Shown piece after piece: positions 34,213-42,718 of a stretch of DNA of 64,000 bases. The position numbers and the translations under genes were made by a program. The notes beneath the pieces are model-generated. The model was not told the DNA's origin. It made no database searches and worked only from the letters and a program-made list of their open reading frames with translations. Position 1 is the first letter of the stretch. Every line of letters begins with the position of its first letter. This stretch comes from a bacterium (GTDB lineage Bacteria; Bdellovibrionota; UBA1018), in NCBI GenBank assembly GCA_019751945.1, contig JAIEMT010000045.1:36009-100008 (forward strand), given 5' to 3'.

Positions 34213-35398
34213 TGAGCAACCTCTGAATCACTTTGGTCCAAACGGGAACAGGGTAAGCGCCTTCGACCTTGTGGCCGTTGATGAAGAACGTCGGGGTGGA
34301 CTGAACACCCAAGGTGTTTCCATCTTCGATTCCCGCCGACAACATCATTTCAGTTTCCGGAGCGGTGATGCAGGATTTTACCTTCGCTTCATCCATTCCG
34401 TTTTTCACCGCGATTTCTGTCGGGAGGCCTGGCTTTAAGAACTGCTGTTGGTCAAAGAGGTCTTCAAATACAGGAATAAACTTCCCTTCTTTATGTGCGC
34501 AGATGCTGACCTTTGCTGCTTCACATGCTGCCAGATGGCCACCGCCCTGAGCAGACGATTGTTTGATCAAACGATTGCATTGACCATCGAGCGGGAAGTT
34601 CTTCAGAACGACTTTCACTTTACCTGGGAATTTTCCCATCAAGGCCTTCATGATGGAAGCGCCGTTGCGGCAATGCGGGCATTGAAAGTCGATGAATTCC
34701 ACAATGGTGATCGGTGCAGCGTCTGCTCCTTGGGTGGGCAGATTCGCAGCCACTGGCACCGGAACAGGAGGCGTTGAGAGAATGCGATCCGCGAGTTGGC
34801 TGACCTGAATTTCATCTGGGCCTTGCATGTCGAGTGTGACTTTGAATCCGATAATTCCCACAACGAGAGAACCCAAGATCACTCCCGCAAAAGTTTTCCA
34901 CTTCGAGCGGTCACTGAACAACTCCGACTTTTCTGGCTTCAGGGTCCAAAGAATCGCGAGCGAAAGAACGTTCACCACGTCGATGCCTAAGCAGTAGAGA
35001 CAGTAAGTTTTTAAGACGGTCATCATGATGACCAGGTAGATGATCGACATCACCACCGAGAAAAGCGACATCAGGAAACTGAGCTTCAGGGTGTCCCGAC
35101 GCCAATTGGGGTCCGCGGTCCAGAGACTCATGAATCCCAAGAAAATCAGAGCCAGGTACCAGCCGCCTGCAAAACTGGAGAGCGGAAATCCCGGAAGGAG
35201 CTGAGCAAACGAGCTGCTCGCTACGGCCCCGCAGCTCATGGTGTCGCTCATGTCACAGAAGGATTTGAATCCCTGTGTGCCATGCTGAAGTTCGTAAAAG
35301 GTTTTGCTCAGTATAAAGGAGAGGATGAACCCCACTCCCGAGAGAGCCAAGAAGGCATAAAGCCGTTTGTTTACTGACGAAGTGTTTTGGCCATTCAT
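34202..35398 (-). CDS. VKOR-DsbA fusion, disulphide-forming protein
   Basis: 398 aa joining a vitamin-K-epoxide-reductase-type membrane module (residues about 15-155, five hydrophobic segments, Cys48/Cys56 and CxxC at 133-136) to a periplasmic thioredoxin/DsbA domain (about 225-398) with active site CPHC at 240-243. It should replace the DsbB/DsbA pair in one chain, oxidising exported proteins and passing electrons to quinone. A Pro/Val linker (210-222) joins the halves. Such fusions are known in several bacterial groups. It fits the many Cys-containing secreted proteins here. Confidence 0.93.
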   Translation of the reverse strand: MNGQNTSSVNKRLYAFLALSGVGFILSFILSKTFYELQHGTQGFKSFCDMSDTMSCGAVASSSFAQLLPGFPLSSFAGGWYLALIFLGFMSLWTADPNWRRDTLKLSFLMSLFSVVMSIIYLVIMMTVLKTYCLYCLGIDVVNVLSLAILWTLKPEKSELFSDRSKWKTFAGVILGSLVVGIIGFKVTLDMQGPDEIQVSQLADRILSTPPVPVPVAANLPTQGADAAPITIVEFIDFQCPHCRNGASIMKALMGKFPGKVKVVLKNFPLDGQCNRLIKQSSAQGGGHLAACEAAKVSICAHKEGKFIPVFEDLFDQQQFLKPGLPTEIAVKNGMDEAKVKSCITAPETEMMLSAGIEDGNTLGVQSTPTFFINGHKVEGAYPVPVWTKVIQRLLNGG

Positions 35399-35464
35399 GC
35401 GGTGCCCCTAAGTATAGTGCAGGAATAAGTAGCACGACAACCGGGGGTTTGCTAGTTTTACACT

Positions 35465-37003
35465 ATGGGCGTCATGAAGATTCGGGGGCTTTCGGGCTGG
35501 GGGAGCTTGGGGATTCTATGCTCCGTGGTCGGCTTCTGCGGAGCGCTGTCGGCCTGCCAAAAAACTTCTTCCTCAAATGTGATTCGCATTCAACTCAGTG
35601 CCGAGCCGGTCTCTTTGGATCCTGCGTTGGCCGAAGACGCCCTCGCGTTTCGAATCCTCAACAATATAATGGAAGGCCTGTTTCGAAATGATTCCGAAGG
35701 GCGGCTTGAGGGACGTCTAGCCACTTCCTTTGAAGTTTCTCCCAATGGTTTGGAATACAAGATCAGTTTGCGCGATGGGGTGCGCTGGTCGGATGGGCTC
35801 CCTCTTCAGGCGAAGGATGTCGTTGCCGGCATTCAACGGAGTATCGACCCGAAACTTTCTTCCAAGCTTTCACTTTTTCTGTCCAAGATTGCTTCCGTGA
35901 AGGGCGTTGAGAAGTCGGGGGATTCACCAGCTCTGGTCACCATTCATCTGAAAGAACCTGTGCCTTATTTGCCCAAGCTTCTGACGTTGCCTCAAACTTT
36001 TCCGTATCGAGGGCATGATTGGACGGGCGGTTCGCCGGTGCTCGGTGCCTATCGCATGCGTGCGCATCAGTTGGAGCAGGGATACGACCTCGAGCCCAAC
36101 CAATATTACTGGGAAACGATGGAGGGCACTCGCCCCGTTCGTTTGGAAATTGTTCGAGACGAGAGCACTGCCTCCAGTCTCTTTGATCGAGGGAAGTTAG
36201 ATCTTCTGACAAAGGTTCCCGCGTACGATTTCAAAAGATATTCTGAAAAAGGGTTGATTCGCGTGGCTCCGATGTTGGCCACGAATTATCTGGCGTTCAA
36301 TACTCGAAAACCTCCTTTTAATAACCGCGAATACCGAAAGATTTTTTCGCGCTCCATTCAGCGCGGCGAAATTACACGGATGCTCGATACTCGCGAAGTG
36401 CCGAGCTTTGGTTGGATTCCGCCTGAGCTGAAGAACTATAAAGACCCGATTTTTGTGGAGTGGGGAAGGGAAGCTTCCGACCTTTCGGTGAAGGATGCGC
36501 TCTTAGCGAAGTTGAAAGGTGCTCCAGTCATTACCGGTTTTGATTCGAGCGGCCGCAATACGTCGATCATGGAAGTCATCCAAAACCAGGTGAAGCGTTC
36601 GATTGGGGTGGAGCTAAAGCTCGAGCCGATGGATTGGAAGAGCTACATCCAGCAGCTGAGTGTGGATCCCCCGCAAGTGTATCGCCTAGGATGGGTTGCC
36701 CCGTTTGGAGATGGCCTCACTCATTTAGAAATTCTGACTTCTAAGAATCCCAATAACTACACCGGCTGGAAAAACGCCCGCTACGATTCTTTGGTCGATC
36801 AGATTGCCCACCTGCCCGTCGGCGTACAGCGCGAAGGAAAAATGCGCGAAGCCGAAAAGATCCTGATCCAAGAAGAGGCCGTCGTCGTCCCCATCTACTA
36901 CTTCGTTCAATCCTACGCCGTAGCCCCGCGTCTCAAAAACTTCAGAGTGAACCCTAATTCGATTCTGTACTTTAGCGAGTTGCGGCTGAAGCTGCCGAAG
37001 TAG
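35465..37003 (+). CDS. Oligopeptide ABC transporter substrate-binding lipoprotein
   Basis: 512 aa, SBP family 5 (OppA/DppA type). Signal peptide with lipobox ALSAC. Signature features: QLSAEPVSLDPALAEDALAFRILNNIMEGL, YKISLRDGVRWSDGLPLQAKDV. Binds peptides in the periplasm for an ABC importer; the permease and ATPase genes are not in this window, so it may be an orphan receptor. Two ATGs (35465, 35477) are possible; neither has an obvious ribosome site. Confidence 0.88.
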   Translation: MGVMKIRGLSGWGSLGILCSVVGFCGALSACQKTSSSNVIRIQLSAEPVSLDPALAEDALAFRILNNIMEGLFRNDSEGRLEGRLATSFEVSPNGLEYKISLRDGVRWSDGLPLQAKDVVAGIQRSIDPKLSSKLSLFLSKIASVKGVEKSGDSPALVTIHLKEPVPYLPKLLTLPQTFPYRGHDWTGGSPVLGAYRMRAHQLEQGYDLEPNQYYWETMEGTRPVRLEIVRDESTASSLFDRGKLDLLTKVPAYDFKRYSEKGLIRVAPMLATNYLAFNTRKPPFNNREYRKIFSRSIQRGEITRMLDTREVPSFGWIPPELKNYKDPIFVEWGREASDLSVKDALLAKLKGAPVITGFDSSGRNTSIMEVIQNQVKRSIGVELKLEPMDWKSYIQQLSVDPPQVYRLGWVAPFGDGLTHLEILTSKNPNNYTGWKNARYDSLVDQIAHLPVGVQREGKMREAEKILIQEEAVVVPIYYFVQSYAVAPRLKNFRVNPNSILYFSELRLKLPK

Positions 37004-37389
37004 CCAGAATTCTCTCGCCGGCCAAAATCTTAATTGAGGTGGTGCGAATCCTGCCTTTCTGCCTGACGCCCATATATGGACCCTCGGCGGCTGGTTCGCT
37101 TCCAGCTCACCTGAACGCCGCCAAGGCCTTCCAGAAAAAGAGAATTAAAAATTTAAACTTCTCTTCCCTAGTAGGCCATCGAGGCGGTCCTGCGTAGCAG
37201 GCGAGCGCTGGATGCGCGAGAGCCTCGAGGGGACAATATATGGGCGTCAGGCAGAAAGGAAGACTTGAAAGGAACTATCCACAGGCGACAAAGCAACGAT
37301 CACCAGCAAATATCTCGAAGAATCAAGCACAGGATCGCACTTCGTGAATTAGTTTATATTCCATAAAAACCCATTGCCCCATATAAAAA
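37004..37389. repeat. Inverted-repeat-bounded region upstream of the RAYT gene
   Basis: Non-coding. A perfect 24-bp inverted repeat forms the edges of a 206-bp unit: left arm 37054-37077 (starts CCTTTCTGCC, ends CATATAT) and right arm 37236-37259 (starts ATATATGGGC, ends CAGAAAGG). The inside holds further short palindromes, for example GGCGGC/GCCGCC at 37086-37122 with a loop containing CTGG/CCAG, CCTGC-GTA-GCAGG, and CCTCGAGG. Such pairs of inverted structured units next to a RAYT gene are the layout of REPs and REPINs. I found no further copy of the arms in the window. The rest of the 386 bp has no gene signal. Confidence 0.75.
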
Positions 37390-37935
37390 ATGTGTTATAA
37401 GTCTTTCATGCCAAAGCAATTATCTTTCCTCCCCACACCTCTCAAAGAACACGGCGGCAGCTTTAGAAAAGGGAAGAGAAAGGCCCAGCGCCCATTCGAC
37501 CCCAAACGTCCTTTGCACCTCACGATGCGTTCGAGTAAAGCGCGTGGTAGTAGGTCGCTCCTTCAACACAAGTGGCGAGTGTGGGGATTGTTGCAGAAGG
37601 TTTCTGACAAGCATCAGGTCCGTGTTTATCGGTTTGCCAATGTTGGCAATCATTTGCACATGCTCGTACAGGTGAGGAAACGAGAACAGCTTCAACGTTT
37701 TCTTCGCGAGTTTACAGGCGGAGTGGCGAATTTGGTGACGGGTTCTATTAAAGGCCGGCCGGGGAAGTTTTGGGATGGTTTGGCTTGGTCTAAGATTGTG
37801 GATTGGGGCAGGCAGTTTCAAGCGGCTGCGAGGTATGTCCTGTTGAATGTGTTGGAGGGGGTGGGAGCGAGGGATTCTCAGCTTCTCGCTCGGCTTGAAA
37901 GAAACGGAATTGCATTCGTCGGGCCTGACCCGTAA
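37390..37935 (+). CDS. REP-associated tyrosine transposase (RAYT / IS200-like Y1)
   Basis: 181 aa (158-aa core if the ATG at 37408 is used). The Y1-HUH single-stranded DNA nuclease hallmarks are GNHLHMLV with HxH at 88-90 and a catalytic Tyr149 in AARYVLLNVLEG. It belongs to the stand-alone transposases that mobilise or maintain REP sequences rather than to a full insertion sequence. It has a basic N-terminus rich in Lys and Arg. Its directly upstream inverted-repeat region is the likely substrate. It is separated by 9 bp from the GNAT gene. Confidence 0.85.
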   Translation: MCYKSFMPKQLSFLPTPLKEHGGSFRKGKRKAQRPFDPKRPLHLTMRSSKARGSRSLLQHKWRVWGLLQKVSDKHQVRVYRFANVGNHLHMLVQVRKREQLQRFLREFTGGVANLVTGSIKGRPGKFWDGLAWSKIVDWGRQFQAAARYVLLNVLEGVGARDSQLLARLERNGIAFVGPDP

Positions 37936-37944
37936 AAGCAAGCC

Positions 37945-38427
37945 ATGCAGTGGGAAAAACAACCATTCACGATTAGCACCGATCCGCAGAAACTAGAACT
38001 CGATCGCATTCACGTATTCCTAAAGACCACGTACTGGGCCACCGACATCCCTAAAGACATCGTCAAAAAATCTCTCCAGCATTCGCTGAACTTTGGCCTT
38101 TATCACGAAACGGAAGGCCAAATCGGACTCGCTCGTGTGGTGACCGACTATGCCACCTTTGCTTATCTCGGAGATGTCTACGTCGAGGAGAGCTGGCGTG
38201 GCCAGGGACTTTCGAAGTGGCTGATGGCGTGTGTGATGGAACATCCCGAATTACAGCGCCTTCGCAGGTTTTGTCTCGGCACCAAAGACGCGCACGAACT
38301 TTATAAAAAGTATGGATTTGAGCTGATAAAGAATCCGGAGAACTGGTTGGAAATTAAAGTTCAGGACATTTACAAAACTAAAGCGTTTGTAAAAACAGAA
38401 TCAGATCTTTCTTCTCCGAAGGCGTGA
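37945..38427 (+). CDS. GNAT-family N-acetyltransferase
   Basis: 160 aa. GNAT fold signature: LGDVYVEESWRGQGLSKWLM (motif A, acetyl-CoA binding) then ELYKKYGFELIKNPENWLEI. Related proteins include TDP-fucosamine or small-molecule acetyltransferases; no substrate can be assigned. Its last 50 bp overlap the convergent PgeF-cytochrome gene. Confidence 0.85.
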   Translation: MQWEKQPFTISTDPQKLELDRIHVFLKTTYWATDIPKDIVKKSLQHSLNFGLYHETEGQIGLARVVTDYATFAYLGDVYVEESWRGQGLSKWLMACVMEHPELQRLRRFCLGTKDAHELYKKYGFELIKNPENWLEIKVQDIYKTKAFVKTESDLSSPKA

Positions 38428-40708
38428 GCAACTCTTTGCCGCCGCGTAAGAAAATCCCTTCATCATGGCCGCGGTTACTCATGCCGGTGCGTTTCGTGTC
38501 GTACCAGAAATTTCCGCGATTCTTCCAGCTCGCTGGAATCTTCGCTTCTTCGGGATAACCGTTGCAATCTCGATCAAAGTCGGTGGAAGGATTTACTGCT
38601 TCACCGGCCATATAACCTGGGGGGCGCTGATTTCCGGCAGTGAGAACCGCGCACAACGTCGGCGCAGAATTATTGTGGAAATAAGGCCAGCGCGCCCAGA
38701 TTCCCACGAGCGGTGGCGGTACGTACCCGCTCTGCGCTCGAACAATCGTTCCAGTGTTCTGCGAAATCGCGAGAGGGTTCAGCAGACGCTCCAAAGACTT
38801 CATTCCAGCTGCGCGATAGGGATCGGTGCCCACATTCACAACGGGAGTTGCTTCGTGGTAGCGCACTTCGGTCGTAGCCAGCTGGTCGATCAACCGAATC
38901 TGGTCGCCTCCTGGAAGACTCCATCCCTTTTCATAGTTTCCGTGGCAACCCGAGCAGTAGGTTTTAAAGGTTTTCTCACCCTGCTTAGCTCGAACCACAT
39001 CGATCGATGAAGCCGGAAAAAAATCCGTAAATCGCGGAGCTTCCGAAGAAAACACCGCCGTCGTAATTTCTTCAATCACTTTTGGGTTCTGATCGAGCCA
39101 GTCCTGTAAGTCGCGCAGATCAGTTCCGCGGCCGAGTTCATTCCAAATAAAGTTGGTGTAAATAGGATTGCCCGAAACAATCGAACCATCCGACAGCCAG
39201 CGATTCTTGTACTTCACGTTCCACCACACGGCAGGCTTGCTGTCGGCCGGTGTTTTTATCAGAGGATCCCAGGCCGGGTGCTTTTGATAATAAGGATCAA
39301 TCGTCGCCCACGCGTCGGGCTTGCGCCGATTCAATGAAAGCGCTACCTGAGCGAGTGAAGTGTCGAGGCCTTTGGTGAGAGGATCTTTCGATCCAACCGA
39401 GTCGAGAGCTTTTCGAGTGTGGTCGTACATCGCGACCTCACCGGGTGTCGCTCCGCTCGTTGCGCGGTAAAGTCCTGCGTCGACGAAACCCATCGCTTCT
39501 TTCACTCGGCTAAATGCGGAGTTTGCATTGGGAAAGCGATTGGCCATCCCCAGAACTGTTTTTCCGAAAAGGTTTGCCGAGTGACAATCCGAACAGCCAA
39601 ACGTGATGCCCATGCCCTGGCCGGGTCGGTTCATTAAAGTGAAACCGACTCGGTAGTCGGGGTTTGCGGTGGGGTAGGGAATGGCGTACACGCCCTGCGC
39701 ATTTGGATCGGAGTACGGATGAAGTCCCAGCCACTGTTGAAGATCATCGAGACTGCGAATGTGACTCGCCCGTTTGAATAAAAACTGGAAGATTCGACGA
39801 AGGGGGTCGTCATCGGAAGCGTCGAGGAAGCGCTTCGTCGGTTCATAGGGAACCAGGGGTGCGGTGACGGTGACTGGGTACCAAATCGTATGAATTTTTC
39901 CGGCCTGAATGGTCGCTGGAAGTGCAGAGGGCGCAACGCTGTAGGGATTGGGGCGACCGGTGATGGGTACTTTCGCTCCTTCGGACCAATCGGGTGTCGC
40001 AGCAAAAGAAGAAAATGCAAAGAGAAGGAGAGGAATGACTTTCAGCAGAGCAGACCACTGGCCCGTTCCTTTTCCCTCGCGACGGTAGCTGTGAAACGTA
40101 TACTCGCCATCGGCTTGCGTACAGCGCGTGCAATTCCCCAGGACGTCGACTTCCGAAATGCCTAAGCCCCGAAGCATGTCGGCATTGGAAAGTTGAAGGT
40201 CCAGGTGACGAAAAGTCGGAACTACTTTTGCACCAAACTCTTTCTTAAAATCAGTCGCCAGTTCTTCGCTGACTTCATAACAACAAGGTCCAATCGATGG
40301 ACCGATTGCAGCCACCCAGTCCTTTTCCTCCTCGCCCCGCTTTCTCAAATTTTTCCACAGTTCTACTAGAATGCGCGCTTTGGTTCCGCGCCAGCCGGAG
40401 TGAATAGCAGCAACCGCCCCCCCGTCTTTTCTGGCGAGTAAAATTGGAACACAGTCTGCGGTAGTGACTGCGATGGGGATGTCGGCTTTAGTGGTCCAGA
40501 GGGCATCACACTCGCCACAGTCTTGGGAAGGCTTTAGAACTTCACACGAAGTCGTGCCGTGCACTTGCTTCCACTGCGCGCGGCTCTCATTCCATTGTTT
40601 CTCCATGGCTATTGGAAAGCGCTCGGCGCGTGTTCCAAAGCCGTGAATGATTTGAGGAATGCGCGCCAGCACTTCGCTTGTGAAGACTTGGCTACGGCGA
40701 ACAGGCAT
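38378..40708 (-). CDS. PgeF (YfiH) fused in frame to a secreted di-haem cytochrome c
   Basis: One uninterrupted 776-aa frame. Residues 1-222 are a full PgeF/YfiH (peptidoglycan-editing, purine nucleoside-type laccase fold) with H50, C86 and H103 (AIHSGWRGT), ending in the normal family terminus YTFHSYRREGKGTGQW. Directly after come LLKVIPLLLFAFSSFA (221-236), a textbook signal peptide, then a mature periplasmic-like domain with haem motifs CSDCH (372-376) and CSGCH (585-589), and a MauG/RoxA-like PYFHNNSAPTL near 675-686. Normally PgeF would stop near residue 226; no stop is present. The cytochrome could also start at a CTG (40048 or 40045), giving two proteins. rluD lies 12 bp upstream, as in E. 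coli rluD-yfiH. Confidence 0.85.
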   Translation of the reverse strand: MPVRRSQVFTSEVLARIPQIIHGFGTRAERFPIAMEKQWNESRAQWKQVHGTTSCEVLKPSQDCGECDALWTTKADIPIAVTTADCVPILLARKDGGAVAAIHSGWRGTKARILVELWKNLRKRGEEEKDWVAAIGPSIGPCCYEVSEELATDFKKEFGAKVVPTFRHLDLQLSNADMLRGLGISEVDVLGNCTRCTQADGEYTFHSYRREGKGTGQWSALLKVIPLLLFAFSSFAATPDWSEGAKVPITGRPNPYSVAPSALPATIQAGKIHTIWYPVTVTAPLVPYEPTKRFLDASDDDPLRRIFQFLFKRASHIRSLDDLQQWLGLHPYSDPNAQGVYAIPYPTANPDYRVGFTLMNRPGQGMGITFGCSDCHSANLFGKTVLGMANRFPNANSAFSRVKEAMGFVDAGLYRATSGATPGEVAMYDHTRKALDSVGSKDPLTKGLDTSLAQVALSLNRRKPDAWATIDPYYQKHPAWDPLIKTPADSKPAVWWNVKYKNRWLSDGSIVSGNPIYTNFIWNELGRGTDLRDLQDWLDQNPKVIEEITTAVFSSEAPRFTDFFPASSIDVVRAKQGEKTFKTYCSGCHGNYEKGWSLPGGDQIRLIDQLATTEVRYHEATPVVNVGTDPYRAAGMKSLERLLNPLAISQNTGTIVRAQSGYVPPPLVGIWARWPYFHNNSAPTLCAVLTAGNQRPPGYMAGEAVNPSTDFDRDCNGYPEEAKIPASWKNRGNFWYDTKRTGMSNRGHDEGIFLRGGKELLTPSEKKDLILFLQTL

Positions 40709-40720
40709 GGGGTAAGTGTA

Positions 40721-41728
40721 TCAAGCGCGTTTCAGCGCTTCAAGTACGCCCCGAAATTCTGCTGGCGGCTCTGCCTCAAAGCGGAGCCGCTTTTTCGTTA
40801 TAGGGTGTTCAAATCCGAGCACGCGCGCGTGCAGCGCTTGCCCTGGAAGCTGAGCAACTGCTTCGCGCACCTCCGAAGGAAGCGCCAACCACTTGGCGCT
40901 CTTGCTATTCGGTGTTCCATAAACAGGATCGCCGAGAACAGAGTGTCCTGCGCCGGTGAGGTGCACGCGCACTTGGTGAGTGCGACCGGTTTCAAGCTGG
41001 GCTTGGACCCAGCACGCATAAGATCCGAAGTTTTCCAGGCGTTTCAGGTGGGTGATTGCTTTACGTCCCGTCTTCACATCACTCGACATCCTTTTACGGT
41101 CCTTGGGATTGCGGCCAATCAGTGTTTCTATTTTCAATGAGGGCTGTTTAAAACTGCCGTAACAAAGCGCCCAATAGACGCGCTCCATGTCATGCTTCGA
41201 AAATTTTTCTACCAGAGCGACATGGGCTCGGTCAGACTTGGAAATTACCAACGCTCCGCTCGTGTCTTTGTCCAGTCGATGGACGATCCCGGGCCGCAAA
41301 ACACCGCCGATGCCACTCAGGTCCTTAATATGGTGCAGAAGCGCGTGGACGAGCGTTCCTTCTTTTTGAGTCGAAGAAGGATGGACGGTCAAACCTGGGG
41401 GTTTGTTCACCACGAGCAGGTCCGAGTCTTCAAATAAAATTTCTAGCGGACGATCTTCGGGGACAAGAGCCAGTGGTTCTGGTTTGGGGAGTTCAATTCG
41501 AATTTTGGAGCCCGTTTGAATTTTGGAATTGGCCTTCGCAGGGGCGCCATCTAAAGAAACTCGACCGTCCTCGATCCATTTTTTAATCTGGCTTCGAGAG
41601 ATTGAAGAAAACTCTTCCGCTGTTTCAGAGGGTGTCCAAGATCCCAGTCCTGCTTCGAGGGCTTCTAGAATCGCGAGATCGGCACGGGTGGCTTTGACGT
41701 TACCGGTTTCCCAAATCCAATGGCGCAC
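40721..41728 (-). CDS. rluD: RluD-family 23S rRNA pseudouridine synthase
   Basis: 335 aa. An N-terminal S4-like RNA-binding domain (SRSQIKKWIEDGRVSLDG, about 45-65) and the synthase domain with the catalytic motif HRLDKDTSGALV. RluD makes pseudouridines 1911/1915/1917 in helix 69; assignment to RluD rather than RluC rests on position before pgeF, the E. coli order. It begins 2 bp after the J-domain gene. Cytosolic. Confidence 0.92.
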   Translation of the reverse strand: MRHWIWETGNVKATRADLAILEALEAGLGSWTPSETAEEFSSISRSQIKKWIEDGRVSLDGAPAKANSKIQTGSKIRIELPKPEPLALVPEDRPLEILFEDSDLLVVNKPPGLTVHPSSTQKEGTLVHALLHHIKDLSGIGGVLRPGIVHRLDKDTSGALVISKSDRAHVALVEKFSKHDMERVYWALCYGSFKQPSLKIETLIGRNPKDRKRMSSDVKTGRKAITHLKRLENFGSYACWVQAQLETGRTHQVRVHLTGAGHSVLGDPVYGTPNSKSAKWLALPSEVREAVAQLPGQALHARVLGFEHPITKKRLRFEAEPPAEFRGVLEALKRA

Positions 41729-41730
41729 CG

Positions 41731-42654
41731 TTAGCGTCCTTTGTTCCGACCTTTGTCAGACCAGTTTTGATTGTAGCGAGTGAGGTACGCTGAAGTGAGT
41801 CGTTCCGCCGGGAGTTTCAGAAAGCGCGCAATCTGTATCAGGAAACCTCTCAAATAAACCGGCGCTGGAAGTTTTGTATAATCTTCTTCTTCGATAGCAT
41901 TTAAATAGGTCTTAGAAATTTTGGTGTGTTCGGAAAGTTCTTCCAGAGAAATGTTTCGAGCATCTCTCAATTTACGAACGAAAGTACCGGTCCACTCGAC
42001 TTCATCCTCAATTTCCTTACTCAGTTCTTTGCTTAAAGAGCGTCCATTTCCAATCGAATGAGGAGTTCGATTGATTGGCGGCGGTGCCCAGCTGGGAGAG
42101 TTCGAAGGTGTCGATGCAGCCGGTGTTCCATTCGCCTGAGCAGGCGGAGGCGGCGGCACTGGGGTCTTCGGTTTTGTATGATCAATGATGATGTCCGAAT
42201 CGTCAGGCTCGACGAGCGGGCTCATTCCTGACGATGCAAATCGCTCTGAGGAGTTTTTTTGAGCAGAATCGAAATCAGTAGTGGGGGGCACTAAAATATC
42301 GGCCTCTCCATCCATGGATTCCATGGGAGGCACTCGATCAATCGAAACAACTTTGCTGGAATCATAATTCTTCGAGCGCTGAACGGCACGATCGGATTCC
42401 TCCGAAATTTCCAAGAACCCATGATTCATGTCGTACTGGCGACGACGTTCGGGATGCGAAAGAATGGTGTAGGCCTCTTCAATTCGAGTCAGCAGAGATT
42501 CGGTTTCATCATGCGACATCAAACTGTAAAGCGCGACGCTGTCTTTTTTGTAAGCCCCCTTCGCGCGCAAATACGCATCGCGGATCTCTTGAGGAGAAGC
42601 ATCTGAACCGATTTCGAGAATGTCGTAGTAATTCGGCTCTTCGTTAAAGATCAT
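41731..42654 (-). CDS. J-domain-like / RodZ-type HTH protein
   Basis: 307 aa. The N-terminus (9-77) looks like a DnaJ domain (YYDILEIGSDASPQEIRDAYL, then EEAYTILSHPERRRQYD) but the HPD tripeptide between helices II and III is absent (KKDSVALYS there), so it should not stimulate DnaK. A Pro/Ser-rich linker follows (100-210). The C-terminal domain is a Cro/RodZ-like helix-turn-helix: LEELSEHTKISKTYLNAIEEED and LPAPVYLRGFLIQIARFLKL. It lacks the RodZ transmembrane segment. It lies between the MinD-like ATPase gene and rluD in one operon. Confidence 0.85.
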   Translation of the reverse strand: MIFNEEPNYYDILEIGSDASPQEIRDAYLRAKGAYKKDSVALYSLMSHDETESLLTRIEEAYTILSHPERRRQYDMNHGFLEISEESDRAVQRSKNYDSSKVVSIDRVPPMESMDGEADILVPPTTDFDSAQKNSSERFASSGMSPLVEPDDSDIIIDHTKPKTPVPPPPPAQANGTPAASTPSNSPSWAPPPINRTPHSIGNGRSLSKELSKEIEDEVEWTGTFVRKLRDARNISLEELSEHTKISKTYLNAIEEEDYTKLPAPVYLRGFLIQIARFLKLPAERLTSAYLTRYNQNWSDKGRNKGR

Positions 42655-42718
42655 AGTTTGAGTTCATAGTTGAGATCTGAGGTTCGTAGTAGCTTATGCT
42701 ACCAAAACTTCCGGAATC

